From Pirellulales bacterium (lineage in GTDB: Bacteria; Planctomycetota; Planctomycetia; Pirellulales; Thermoguttaceae): DNA of 6,475 nt. Shown in pieces: positions 1 to 6,237 of this stretch; the stretch's first letter is position 1; each line of letters starts with the position of its first letter. The DNA lies in assembly GCA_030605745.1 (NCBI GenBank), contig JAUWHT010000415.1:1-6475 (forward strand), given 5' to 3'. Position numbers and translations under genes: made by a program. Under the pieces are notes generated by a model, which worked only from the letters and a program-made list of their open reading frames with translations, did not search any database and was not told the DNA's origin.

Positions 1-1
1 G

Positions 2-553
2 GTGTCGGCCCAGGGGATGGGCGGCCGCTGTTACCCGCAGGCGGGAAACCAGTTTGACCATTACGCAATCGAGTACACCTTCGCCGACGGCACGAAGCTG
101 TTCACCTTCACCCGCTTCATGAACGGGTGCTGGAACACGTATGCCGACTACGCCCACGGTTCTAAGGGGTCGGCCGTGATCATGGCGAACCTGGGCGCGC
201 CAAAGCCGCGGATCTACAAGAGCCACAACATGGTCAAGGATCAGATCGTCTGGGCCTATGGGAAGCCGGACTGCAACCCCTACAACACCGAGTGGCAGGT
301 GCTCTTGGACGCCATCCGGCAGGACAAGCCGCACAACGAGGCCCGGCGGGCCGGCGAAGCGAGCGTGGCCGCGCTCATGGGCCGCACGGCGACCTACACC
401 GGCCAGTGCGTCACCTGGGATCAGGCGATGAACTCGAACTTCCAGTTCGTCGAGGACATCGACAACATGACCTTCGAGACGCCCGCCCCGATTCACGAGG
501 GCCCGGACGGCATCTACCCGTGCGCCATGCCCGGTGTGACCAAGGCGTGGTGA
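2..553 (+). CDS. Gfo/Idh/MocA-family oxidoreductase, C-terminal part (5' end outside window)
   Basis: This is the C-terminal 183 residues of a probable NAD(P)-dependent sugar or polyol dehydrogenase. The Rossmann half and the catalytic EKP-type motif would lie upstream of the window, so the GTG at base 2 is not taken as the true start. Visible family features are the beta-sheet dimerisation segment (about residues 18-40, FDHYAIEYTFADGTKLFTFT), the HGSKGSAVI strand (52-60) that resembles the usual 'GTKG' segment, the NEARRAGEASVAALMGR helix (112-128), and an ending with PAPI, GIYP and PGVTK (161-181), as is common in secreted or Tat-exported planctomycete members. Substrate cannot be told from this part. 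The stop is 6 nt from the next start, so the two genes are almost certainly co-transcribed. The family is clear; the specific reaction is unknown. Confidence 0.87.
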   Translation: MSAQGMGGRCYPQAGNQFDHYAIEYTFADGTKLFTFTRFMNGCWNTYADYAHGSKGSAVIMANLGAPKPRIYKSHNMVKDQIVWAYGKPDCNPYNTEWQVLLDAIRQDKPHNEARRAGEASVAALMGRTATYTGQCVTWDQAMNSNFQFVEDIDNMTFETPAPIHEGPDGIYPCAMPGVTKAW

Positions 554-559
554 GAACGG

Positions 560-1387
560 ATGAGCAAAATTGAAATCGGCTTGAACCTGGTGTTCGTCGG
601 TCATGCGGAAAAGCCGTTCCGCGAGGGGATCGAGCTGGCCGCCCGGTTCGGATACAAGTACGTCGAGCCTTGCGTGGCCACCGGGTATGATCTGCTGGCC
701 CTGGGCGGGTATTACCACATGCTGTCGATGCTGGATGACCCGCTGGAAGTCAAGGAGCAGCTCGACGCGCTGGGACTGAAACCTTCGGCCATTAGCGCCC
801 ATTGCACGTTGATGCGTCCCGAAGTGGCCGTTCCGTATTTGACCCAGGCTATCCGTTATGCCGGCGACCTCGGCGCCCCGGTGGTCAACACCGACGAGGG
901 CCCTAAACCGGAGTGGATGTCGGATGATGAGGCGTTCGATATAATGCGGTACACGATCTGCCAGGTAATGAAGACGGCCGAACGGTACGGCATCAAAGTG
1001 GGCCTGGAATCGCACCAGCAATATACCGTCCGCCGCGACACCTTCCTGCGGCTGCTGGAACTCTCCGACAGCCCGTGCTGGATGGTCAACTGGGACACGG
1101 GCAACTACTACCTGGGCGGGAACGACGACCCGTACGAAACGCTCGAACTGGTGGCCGACCGGGTGTGCCACATGCACGCCAAGGACATCAGTATCCAGCA
1201 GAGCGACGCGGAGCGGGGCGAAGTGACCGGCACGCCGGTTGGCTGCGCCTGCGGCGAAGGCGTGATCGACTGGCCGCGAGTGATCGAAATCGTCAACCGC
1301 CACAATCGCCAGTGCGTGCTCTGCGTCGAATGCGGCGAGATCGACCAGGCCGAGCGGAGCATTAAGTATTTGCAAGGGATTGTGTAG
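560..1387 (+). CDS. Sugar phosphate isomerase/epimerase family TIM-barrel protein
   Basis: A complete 275-residue protein of the xylose-isomerase-like (AP endonuclease 2-type) TIM-barrel family, which includes sugar epimerases, hydroxypyruvate isomerase and inosose dehydratase. The expected metal-binding set can be picked out: Glu150 (VGLESHQ), Asp179 (VNWDTGNYY), His206 (CHMHAKD) and Glu257 (VLCVECGE), each at the end of a barrel strand; the assignment is by pattern only. The N-terminus (IEIGLNLVFVG) is the first barrel strand, so the ATG fits well and the protein is cytosolic. It has 12 cysteines, rather many for this family. Only 6 nt separate it from the preceding dehydrogenase gene, with a weak GAGAA as ribosome site. 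An oxidoreductase/epimerase pair like this usually acts on one sugar or inositol-like substrate, but which one cannot be read here. Confidence 0.88.
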   Translation: MSKIEIGLNLVFVGHAEKPFREGIELAARFGYKYVEPCVATGYDLLALGGYYHMLSMLDDPLEVKEQLDALGLKPSAISAHCTLMRPEVAVPYLTQAIRYAGDLGAPVVNTDEGPKPEWMSDDEAFDIMRYTICQVMKTAERYGIKVGLESHQQYTVRRDTFLRLLELSDSPCWMVNWDTGNYYLGGNDDPYETLELVADRVCHMHAKDISIQQSDAERGEVTGTPVGCACGEGVIDWPRVIEIVNRHNRQCVLCVECGEIDQAERSIKYLQGIV

Positions 1388-1415
1388 AAGTAGGTGGTAG
1401 GCGGTAGGTGGATGT

Positions 1416-1437
1416 GTAGCAGTCGGGCTTGCCCGAC
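1416..1437. repeat. GTAG-headed short palindrome (REP-like)
   Basis: GTAG (1416-1419) and two bases precede a perfect 7-bp stem, GTCGGGC (1422-1428) and GCCCGAC (1431-1437), with TT between. The core GC-TT-GC and the GTAG head are the same as in the larger inverted repeat at 3971-4040, which suggests one family. It lies in the 112-nt gap between the isomerase and the DUF6807 gene, just after a run of GTAGG/GTGG-type short repeats (1390-1411). It may also act as a weak terminator or mRNA stabiliser, but no T-run follows. Confidence 0.4.
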
Positions 1438-1499
1438 GTTGCCGCAGAACTGCCGGTTGCAAAGACAACTGTTCACAAATCCATAACAGCGAAAACCCA

Positions 1500-2447
1500 A
1501 TGAATGCAAAGCTAAGCAAAAACAAACTCCTGTGTACCACCGTGCTGGTGTGCACGATCTTCTTCACTGGCACGCTCCCGCTGTGCGGGCAAGACCCGTT
1601 GCAAATCACTGCCGACAAGTCCGGTGTGTCGGTCCGGGCGGGCGATTTGCCTGTGTTGAGATACCAACTTCTTCAGCGGCCGATGAAGCCGTACGTCGAG
1701 CAGTTATTCTCGCCCGATGGAGTAAACGTACTGCGCGACTCGCCGGCCGACCATAAGCATCACCATGGGCTGATGTTTGCCGTTGCGGTCGACGGGCTGT
1801 CGTTCTGGCAAGAGCACGACCGTTACGGCGTCCAGCGGAACCGGTCGCTCGACAACGTGAAAACGTTTACTCGCAACGGTCTGTCCTGGGCTGCCTTTAC
1901 ACAGCAGCTTGATTGGATCAATCACAACGCCGAAAAGATGCTGCAAGAACAGCGTACGATTGAAGTGTGTCGGGTAAAAGAGCCGGGAGTATCGTTGCTC
2001 GTGTGGCGGACACGGCTTGAGCCGCCGCCGGGAAAGGAGTCCGTCACGTTGACCGGCTCGCACTACTACGGGCTTGGGATGCGGTTTGTACAATCGATGG
2101 ACAAGGTCGGCCGGTTCTTCAACGCGGACGGAAAAGATGGCCAGATTGTGAAAGGTAGCGAGCAGCGACTGGTCCGATCGAGATGGTGTGCGTACACCGC
2201 ACCCGCCGACGGCAAGCCGGTTACCGTTGCGATATTCGACCATCCGAAAAATCCACGGCACCCGGCCGTCATGTTCACTATGCCCAAGCGGTTCGCGTAC
2301 CTCTCGGCAACGCTCAACCTATGGAAGGAGCCGTTTGTGCTGAAAGCCGGCCAGACGTTGAAGTTGCAATATGCTGTAGTGCTGTGCGACGGTCGAGTTG
2401 AGGCCGCCCAAATCGATCAACTCTATCGGCGGTGGATCATGCTGTAG
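1500..2447 (+). CDS. Secreted DUF6807 (PmoA-like) family protein
   Basis: A 315-residue protein recognised as the DUF6807 family, often labelled 'PmoA family'; it is not a methane monooxygenase subunit. An N-terminal signal peptide is visible: basic Lys4-Lys9, a hydrophobic stretch over residues 10-28 and a likely cleavage near Gly30-Gln31. Cys29 is not in a proper lipobox. The family hallmark, a histidine-rich DHKHHHGLM motif, spans residues 84-92. Later landmarks are GLSFWQEH (99-106) and a C-terminal beta-rich region ending LYRRWIM. Members are common in planctomycetes beside Gfo/Idh/MocA dehydrogenases and TIM-barrel isomerases, as here, and are thought to work in carbohydrate breakdown in the periplasm; no reaction is established. 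A weak promoter-like pair (TTGCAA at 1457, CATAAC at 1482, 19-nt spacing) lies upstream, so it may be transcribed separately. No clear Shine-Dalgarno is present. Confidence 0.8.
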   Translation: MNAKLSKNKLLCTTVLVCTIFFTGTLPLCGQDPLQITADKSGVSVRAGDLPVLRYQLLQRPMKPYVEQLFSPDGVNVLRDSPADHKHHHGLMFAVAVDGLSFWQEHDRYGVQRNRSLDNVKTFTRNGLSWAAFTQQLDWINHNAEKMLQEQRTIEVCRVKEPGVSLLVWRTRLEPPPGKESVTLTGSHYYGLGMRFVQSMDKVGRFFNADGKDGQIVKGSEQRLVRSRWCAYTAPADGKPVTVAIFDHPKNPRHPAVMFTMPKRFAYLSATLNLWKEPFVLKAGQTLKLQYAVVLCDGRVEAAQIDQLYRRWIML

Positions 2448-2471
2448 GGGGTGCCCAACAGGGCCGCAAAT

Positions 2472-2480
2472 TGCTATCAT
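2472..2480 (+). promoter_or_regulatory. Putative extended -10 promoter of fumC
   Basis: TG, one base, then TATCAT (2475-2480) gives an extended -10 with 5 of 6 matches to TATAAT, 45 nt before the fumC ATG. The -35 region (about 2452-2457, TGCCCA) is poor, as is typical of extended -10 promoters. It would start transcription near 2487 and give fumC a short leader. Inferred from sequence only. Confidence 0.35.
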
Positions 2481-2524
2481 TGGTGGTTCGGTATCAACCA
2501 GTGCTCGAACCCTCCGGACCGACC

Positions 2525-3949
2525 ATGAGCAAGTTCCGCACCGAGCGCGACTCGATGGGCGAGGTTCGCTTGCCGGCTAAGGCGTATTTCGGGGCACAAA
2601 CTCAGCGCGCCGTGGAGAACTTCCCCATTTCCGGCCGCACCCTGCCGACCGAGATGATCCATGCCCTGGGGCTGGTCAAGTGGGCGGCCGCGGTGGCCAA
2701 CCGCGATTTGGGGAGGCTAACAGGCTCGGGCAAGAACCCGTTGAGCGACAAGCAGGTCGAGGCCCTGCTCGCGGCCTGTCGCGAGGTGGCCGGCGGTAAG
2801 TTCGACGACCAGTTTCCCGTCGATGTCTTCCAGACCGGATCCGGGACCTCCAGCAACATGAACGCCAGCGAGGTGATCGCCAACCGGGCGATCGAGCTTA
2901 GCGGCGGCGACCGCTTCAGCCCCGAAAAACCGATCCACCCGAACGACCACGTCAACCTGGGCCAGAGCAGCAACGACGTGTTTCCCACCGTGATCCACGT
3001 GGCCGCGGCAGTGGCTATCCGCGAGCGATTGCTTCCGGCGCTGAGCCAGTGCGGCAAGGTGCTCTCGGAGAAGGCGGCCCAGTGGAAGGATGTGCTCAAG
3101 ATCGGCCGCACGCACCTGGCCGACGCCACGCCGATGATGCTTGGGCAGGAGATCGGCGGGCTGGCCCGGCAGTTAGAGCGGTCGGCGGATCGGGCGCAGA
3201 TCGCCGTGGATGCGCTGCTGGAGCTGCCCATCGGCGGGACGGCCGTCGGCAGCGGCATCAACACGCACGCCGAGTTCGGCCGCCGGGTATGCGAGGTATT
3301 AACCAAGGAAACCGGCATCCCTTCCATCGAGGCCGTCGACCATTTCGAGGCCAACGCGGCGCGCGACGGGCTGGTCGAGTGCCACGGACAGTTGCGCTCG
3401 ATCGCCACCGTGCTGTTCAGCGTGGCCAACAACATCCGCTGGCTGGGCAGCGGGCCGCGCTGCGGGTTCTACGAAATAAAACTCCCCGACCGGCAGCCAG
3501 GCAGCTCGATCATGCCCGGCAAGGTCAATCCCGTTATGTGCGAAAGCCTGATGCAGGCCGCCGCCCGGGTGCTGGGCAACGACCAGACGATCGCCGTATG
3601 CGGTGCCGCCGGCGGGCAGTTTCAGTTGAACACCATGATGCCGGTGATGGCCGACGTGACACTGGAAAGCATACGACTGCTCTCGGCTGCCACGGAAGCC
3701 TTCACAAAGTTCTGTCTGCAGGACATGGAGCCCAATACCAAGGTCTGCAAAGCAGCGGTGGAGAAGAGCCTGGCGCTGGCCACGGGCCTTAGCCCGTTTA
3801 TCGGCTACGAGCAGGCCGCCGCCTTGACCAAGGAGGCCCTCCAGACCGGCAAGACTATCCGCGAGCTGTGCCGCGAGAAAAAGGTCCTTCCCGAGGACCA
3901 ACTCGACAAGGCCCTGGACCCCCGGCGGATGACCCGGCCGGAGGAGTAG
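2525..3949 (+). CDS. fumC: Class II fumarate hydratase
   Basis: Catalyses reversible hydration of fumarate to L-malate in the TCA cycle; cytosolic homotetramer, iron-independent. The 474-residue length is near the family norm of about 460. Diagnostic blocks occur in order: GSGTSSNMN (105-113), HPNDHVNLGQSSND (138-151, substrate site), GRTHLADATP (194-203, with catalytic-site His197) and the flexible signature loop GSSIMPGKVNP (326-336). VGSGINTH (241-248) and the C-terminal GYEQAAALTKEA (427-438) separate it from aspartase and argininosuccinate lyase, though an aspartase-like relative cannot be wholly excluded. The frame is open back to 2432, but similarity starts at MSKFRTERDSMGEV, so ATG 2525 is chosen; the extension would overlap the preceding gene. 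No strong ribosome site is seen. An extended -10 lies 45 nt upstream, suggesting its own transcript. Confidence 0.95.
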   Translation: MSKFRTERDSMGEVRLPAKAYFGAQTQRAVENFPISGRTLPTEMIHALGLVKWAAAVANRDLGRLTGSGKNPLSDKQVEALLAACREVAGGKFDDQFPVDVFQTGSGTSSNMNASEVIANRAIELSGGDRFSPEKPIHPNDHVNLGQSSNDVFPTVIHVAAAVAIRERLLPALSQCGKVLSEKAAQWKDVLKIGRTHLADATPMMLGQEIGGLARQLERSADRAQIAVDALLELPIGGTAVGSGINTHAEFGRRVCEVLTKETGIPSIEAVDHFEANAARDGLVECHGQLRSIATVLFSVANNIRWLGSGPRCGFYEIKLPDRQPGSSIMPGKVNPVMCESLMQAAARVLGNDQTIAVCGAAGGQFQLNTMMPVMADVTLESIRLLSAATEAFTKFCLQDMEPNTKVCKAAVEKSLALATGLSPFIGYEQAAALTKEALQTGKTIRELCREKKVLPEDQLDKALDPRRMTRPEE

Positions 3950-3970
3950 GGACATTGCAAATTGGCAGAC

Positions 3971-4040
3971 GTAGGGTGGGTGCTTGCACCCACGCGAATT
4001 CGTGGTCCTTTAGGCGCGTGGGTGCAAGCACCCACCCTAC
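3971..4040. repeat. Perfect 26-bp inverted repeat, REP doublet in a convergent gap
   Basis: Bases 3971-3996 and 4015-4040 are exact reverse complements, separated by an 18-nt spacer (3997-4014). Each arm is itself a palindrome (GTGGGTGC-TT-GCACCCAC on the left), and both outer ends read GTAG going inwards, the tetranucleotide typical of bacterial REP sequences. So this is a head-to-head REP pair of BIME type. It fills the gap between the stop codons of fumC (3949) and the opposing GYD gene (4065) and could serve as a two-way terminator or 3'-end protector, although it lacks a T-run. Confidence 0.75.
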
Positions 4041-4064
4041 ACCTCTGCGTGGGAACCCAACGAA

Positions 4065-4346
4065 TTATTCGCTCATCAACTTGTCGAATGCTTCCACGGT
4101 GACGGCGGGCGAGGTGGAAAAAGCGATTCCGGTCAGATTGGTCAGAGCGACGGACGCCTTCATCGCCTGCTGCGTGTCCGGGAAGTCGACGATCAGCACC
4201 AGGTCGTTCGGCCCGAGCGTGGCGTACATCGACTGGACTTTGCCGTCGAACTTCTCGATCGACTCGATCGCTTGCTTGGTGCGTTGGGCGCTCATACCCT
4301 TTAGCGACTCGTGGCAATAGCTGCCGACCATCAAAAACGTAGCCAT
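4065..4346 (-). CDS. GYD domain protein
   Basis: A 93-residue cytosolic protein with the pattern of the GYD family (small ferredoxin-like alpha/beta proteins of unknown function). Residues 2-10 (ATFLMVGSY) form the first strand, 14-33 a helix, 37-55 the central hairpin LGPNDLVLIVDFPD with the family's G-x-x-D turn at Gly45-Asp48 (the family-naming Tyr is replaced by Asn here), 57-70 the second helix, and the tail EAFDKLMSE the usual end. Length fits the family. It has the best translation signals in the window, a full AAAGGAGA 7 nt before ATG, and a sigma70-like promoter in the 99-nt gap to the upstream protease gene, so it is probably expressed on its own and well. It converges with fumC. 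No partner or ligand can be deduced. Confidence 0.85.
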   Translation of the reverse strand: MATFLMVGSYCHESLKGMSAQRTKQAIESIEKFDGKVQSMYATLGPNDLVLIVDFPDTQQAMKASVALTNLTGIAFSTSPAVTVEAFDKLMSE

Positions 4347-4353
4347 GATCCAA

Positions 4354-4361
4354 TCTCCTTT
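4354..4361 (-). promoter_or_regulatory. Strong Shine-Dalgarno of the GYD gene
   Basis: On the minus strand AAAGGAGA lies 7 nt before the ATG at 4346. It fixes the start and stands out because most other genes here lack a recognisable ribosome site. Confidence 0.8.
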
Positions 4362-4410
4362 GGGGAATGGTGATAGTTGTCCGGCGCGGATCGGCTCGCC
4401 GGTTTCCGGT

Positions 4411-4440
4411 ATTCTCGGGCTGCGGCAGCCGGATTGTCAA
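4411..4440 (-). promoter_or_regulatory. Putative sigma70-type promoter of the GYD gene with a dyad in its spacer
   Basis: Read on the minus strand: a perfect -35 TTGACA (4440-4435), an 18-nt spacer, and GAGAAT (4416-4411; 4 of 6 matches) as -10. Transcription would begin near 4404, leaving a leader of about 58 nt before ATG 4346. The spacer contains the 13-bp dyad GGCTGC-n-GCAGCC (4418-4430), a possible repressor or activator site. The promoter starts 5 nt after the stop of the protease gene. Confidence 0.45.
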
Positions 4441-4445
4441 GGCCT

Positions 4446-5225
4446 TCATATCAGTTGCCACTCGCCCGTGCTGACCACGTAGATCCCCAGCAGCAGGTTG
4501 GTGACTGCATGGGCGGCGATGCAGTCCCAGATGTTGCGGGTTCTCAGCATCAGCCAGGTGACCATCGAGAACCAGACGGCGGCGGCCAGCAGCTCGGCCG
4601 GGTGCATGGCCATCGGCACCACCGTGCCCAGCACGATGGCCAACGTGTTCACTTTCCCGAACGGCACCTTCCACCAGTCCGGCTCGACCACAAACCGCAT
4701 GAGAAAACCGCGCAGAAAAAACTCCTCAATCACCGGCACCACCGCCACCAGCCCCAGGAACCGCACTGCCAGAAAGCACCAAGCACACGCCGGCTGGGCC
4801 GCAAGCTGCTCGAACGGATCAAACTCGCTGCGGACACCGGAGCCGATGATCCAGCCCAGGCCGACCTGTTCAAACAGTGGCTGCAGCAGCTTGTGCTCCA
4901 GGTCCAGCTTGCACAGCCCGACCCAAACGAAGATACCCACCACGCCGACCACCACCGCCAGCGGACCGACCCGAAACGGAAACTCTCGATAACCGGGCAG
5001 CACAAACAAAATCGCCGCCACCGTCAGCGCGATCTTCACCGTGTAGAGAAACGGATAGTGGGCGTACGGGATGGCCAGCCCGATCGCCGCACCACCGGGC
5101 GTCTCGGGCGCAGGCTCCAGCGTGCCGACGAGCATGAACACAACCAGCGGCAGTAGGAACGTCACCCAGCGGTGTCTTTCCAGCAGCGCCCGGCGCCACA
5201 GCCGTGTTGTTCGGGCAGTTTTCAA
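4446..5225 (-). CDS. CPBP-type intramembrane metalloprotease (CAAX prenyl protease-related)
   Basis: A 259-residue integral membrane protein of the CPBP/Abi (CAAX protease-like) family. Catalytic motifs are EEFFLRG (Glu167, Glu168, Arg172), a second-motif histidine His208 (MAMHPAELL) and His239-x3-Asn243 (AHAVTN), the expected glutamate/histidine metal set. Hydrophobic stretches near 21-36, 60-77, 87-105, 147-166, 195-207, 211-226 and 236-252 give about seven membrane spans. The sequence resembles the 'CAAX prenyl protease-related' type found with exosortase systems and widely in planctomycetes; the substrate is unknown. The frame stays open upstream to GTG 5342, but that 39-residue extension is a translated REP repeat. 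TTG 5225 is preferred because AAGGA lies 8 nt before it and the repeat is left out. It is upstream of, and on the same strand as, the GYD gene, which seems to have its own promoter. Confidence 0.86.
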   Translation of the reverse strand: MKTARTTRLWRRALLERHRWVTFLLPLVVFMLVGTLEPAPETPGGAAIGLAIPYAHYPFLYTVKIALTVAAILFVLPGYREFPFRVGPLAVVVGVVGIFVWVGLCKLDLEHKLLQPLFEQVGLGWIIGSGVRSEFDPFEQLAAQPACAWCFLAVRFLGLVAVVPVIEEFFLRGFLMRFVVEPDWWKVPFGKVNTLAIVLGTVVPMAMHPAELLAAAVWFSMVTWLMLRTRNIWDCIAAHAVTNLLLGIYVVSTGEWQLI

Positions 5226-5245
5226 TCTACGATTCCTTGTGGATC

Positions 5246-5368
5246 GTACCACCGGCGTCTCGGCGGCTGTCCATGGGGGCGTCTCGGCGGCTGTCCATGG
5301 GGGCGTCTCGCCCCCAGTCAGGCGAGGGCAGGATGCCCTCACGACAGCCGGCGGGACGCCGGCGTTAC
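5246..5368. repeat. Composite REP element, copy A (123 bp)
   Basis: Related to copies B and C: it begins GTACC, ends GTTAC, and holds the GGGGGC/GCCCCC and GAGGGC/GCCCTC hairpins and a 3' GCCGGC-GGGAC-GCCGGC hairpin. It differs by a 24-bp tandem duplication near its 5' side, and its first hairpin is damaged (right arm GGCGGC instead of GCCGGC). It lies between the TTG start of the protease gene and the stop of the RAYT gene. Confidence 0.85.
5254..5301. repeat. Two exact tandem copies of a 24-bp unit inside REP copy A
   Basis: The 24-bp unit at 5254-5277 is repeated exactly at 5278-5301, and its first 9 bases occur a third time at 5302-5310. On the minus strand it encodes the octapeptide PPWTAAET twice, so the expansion is in frame with the protease reading frame. 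Slippage or unequal exchange in the GGCGTCTCG motif shared by neighbouring hairpins would explain it. Confidence 0.9.
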
Positions 5369-5372
5369 ACAG

Positions 5373-6185
5373 TCATTGTACCGCTGGCATCTCGCCAGCT
5401 GTCGTGTCGGCATCTTGCCGACACACCCTGCCACACCACACCCACTCCCAATCGCGCAGATTTGCTTTCTTCGGATTATCCAACACATACTCCACAATCC
5501 ACTGAAACTCATCTTCGTCGCGAATCAGATGGTCGTAATACTCCCTTTCCCAGAAGCTCCCCTTGCGGTCGAGGACACTGTTTGCGGCCTTGGCGGTAAA
5601 CGATTTCCAGGAGTGCAGGATTGCCGCCAACTCGTGGCCGGGAAGCGGTCTGAAGACCACGTGAACATGGTTGGGCATTATGCACCAGGCAAACAGCCGG
5701 TAGCGTTGCTGGTCGAAATGACGCAATGCGTTGGCTATCACTGACGCAATTTCTGGCCGAGCCAGGTAGCACTGCCCGCTGCCGGCATCCAGATACGCGT
5801 CGATCCGCTCCGAGAACAGTCGTGCTAATCGCTTCCTTTCCGCACTGGAAAGCTCCTGTCGCTTCGCCCTGTCGAGTATCTGCTGGCGCTTCACGCGATA
5901 CTCTTCAACCACTGAGCGCAGCAGCGAATCGGCCAGCCGAAAGGTGACGAAATACACACCGCCCTCGGTTTCCCAATGCGGCAGACGACCACGATCGCGG
6001 ATGGTGACGTGCCCATAGCGGGGCCGAGACACTCCTGCGCGAAGCCTTGATGGTACCGCCGGCGTCTCGCCGGCTGTCCGTGGGGGCGTCTCGCCCCCAG
6101 TCCGGCGAGGGCAGGATGCCCTCACTACAGCCGGCGAGACGCCGGCGTTACACAAATCGTCCTTGCCATAGATTTCGGCGGTCAT
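5373..6185 (-). CDS. REP-associated tyrosine transposase (RAYT, IS200/IS605-like Y1 family)
   Basis: A single-strand DNA transposase of the HUH/Y1 superfamily, the class proposed to move REP palindromes. Numbering from ATG 6185 (270 residues): conserved sequence starts at about residue 57 (YGHVTIRDRGRLPHWE), then GGVYFVTFRLADS (75-87), the HUH motif MPNHVHVVF (His173, His175), and the FWEREYYDHLIRD segment with the likely nucleophile Tyr216. Residues 12-45 are a translation of REP copy B and the last 17 residues come from half copy D, where the TGA stop lies. The start is uncertain: ATG 6236, ATG 6185 and GTG 6032 are all in frame. GTG 6032 would leave out the repeat and keep the whole conserved domain (219 residues). 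No good ribosome site distinguishes them. Catalytic residues are intact, so it may be active. Confidence 0.85.
   Translation of the reverse strand: MTAEIYGKDDLCNAGVSPAVVRASCPRRTGGETPPRTAGETPAVPSRLRAGVSRPRYGHVTIRDRGRLPHWETEGGVYFVTFRLADSLLRSVVEEYRVKRQQILDRAKRQELSSAERKRLARLFSERIDAYLDAGSGQCYLARPEIASVIANALRHFDQQRYRLFAWCIMPNHVHVVFRPLPGHELAAILHSWKSFTAKAANSVLDRKGSFWEREYYDHLIRDEDEFQWIVEYVLDNPKKANLRDWEWVWCGRVCRQDADTTAGEMPAVQ
5378..5424. repeat. Half REP element, copy D (two hairpins)
   Basis: It starts with GTACC like the full copies, then the hairpin GCTGGC-ATCTC-GCCAGC (5383-5399), a TGTC linker, and a perfect 9-bp stem GTGTCGGCA-TCT-TGCCGACAC (5404-5424). It matches the layout of the first half of a full element but with different stem sequences, and it lacks the two hairpins of the second half. 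It overlaps the 3' end of the RAYT gene. Confidence 0.7.
6053..6151. repeat. Composite REP element, copy B (99 bp, best preserved)
   Basis: Four hairpins in order: GCCGGC-GTCTC-GCCGGC (6058-6074), GGGGGC-GTCTC-GCCCCC (6082-6098), GAGGGC-AGGAT-GCCCTC (6107-6123) and GCCGGC-GAGAC-GCCGGC (6130-6146). The first and last also pair with each other across the element (about 24 of 25 bases), so a large cruciform with two inner hairpins is possible. The 99 bp have no stop on the minus strand in the RAYT frame, and the element is read into the N-terminal part of the longer RAYT versions. Confidence 0.9.
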
Positions 6186-6237
6186 GGAAACATTCCCCAT
6201 TCGGTTAGACAGCTCTAGCCTACCGCTTCCCGGCATC

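Noticed and set aside
2432..2524. A 31-residue N-terminal extension of fumarase from ATG 2432
   Set aside because: It overlaps the end of the DUF6807 gene, has no fumarase similarity, and the normal family start is at 2525.
2602..3435. Long open frame on the minus strand opposite fumC (277 codons)
   Set aside because: It is an antisense shadow produced by high-GC codon use; its Ser/Arg/Pro-rich translation has no recognisable domain, while fumC is certain.
3805..4674. Minus-strand frame of 289 codons across the GYD gene
   Set aside because: Arg/His-rich low-complexity translation covers the fumC end, the inverted repeat, the GYD gene and part of the protease gene; all are better explained otherwise.
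4377..5156. Plus-strand frame of 259 codons opposite the protease
   Set aside because: Gln/His/Arg-rich translation without domain pattern; the opposite strand encodes a clear membrane protease.
4065..5225. An immunity or defence pair formed by the CPBP/Abi protease and the GYD protein
   Set aside because: CPBP proteins include bacteriocin-immunity members, but this one resembles the CAAX-protease-related type, there is no toxin or bacteriocin gene, and the GYD gene seems to have its own promoter.
5071..5744. Plus-strand frames over the REP region
   Set aside because: They are translations of the repeats and the RAYT antisense strand, with no family features.
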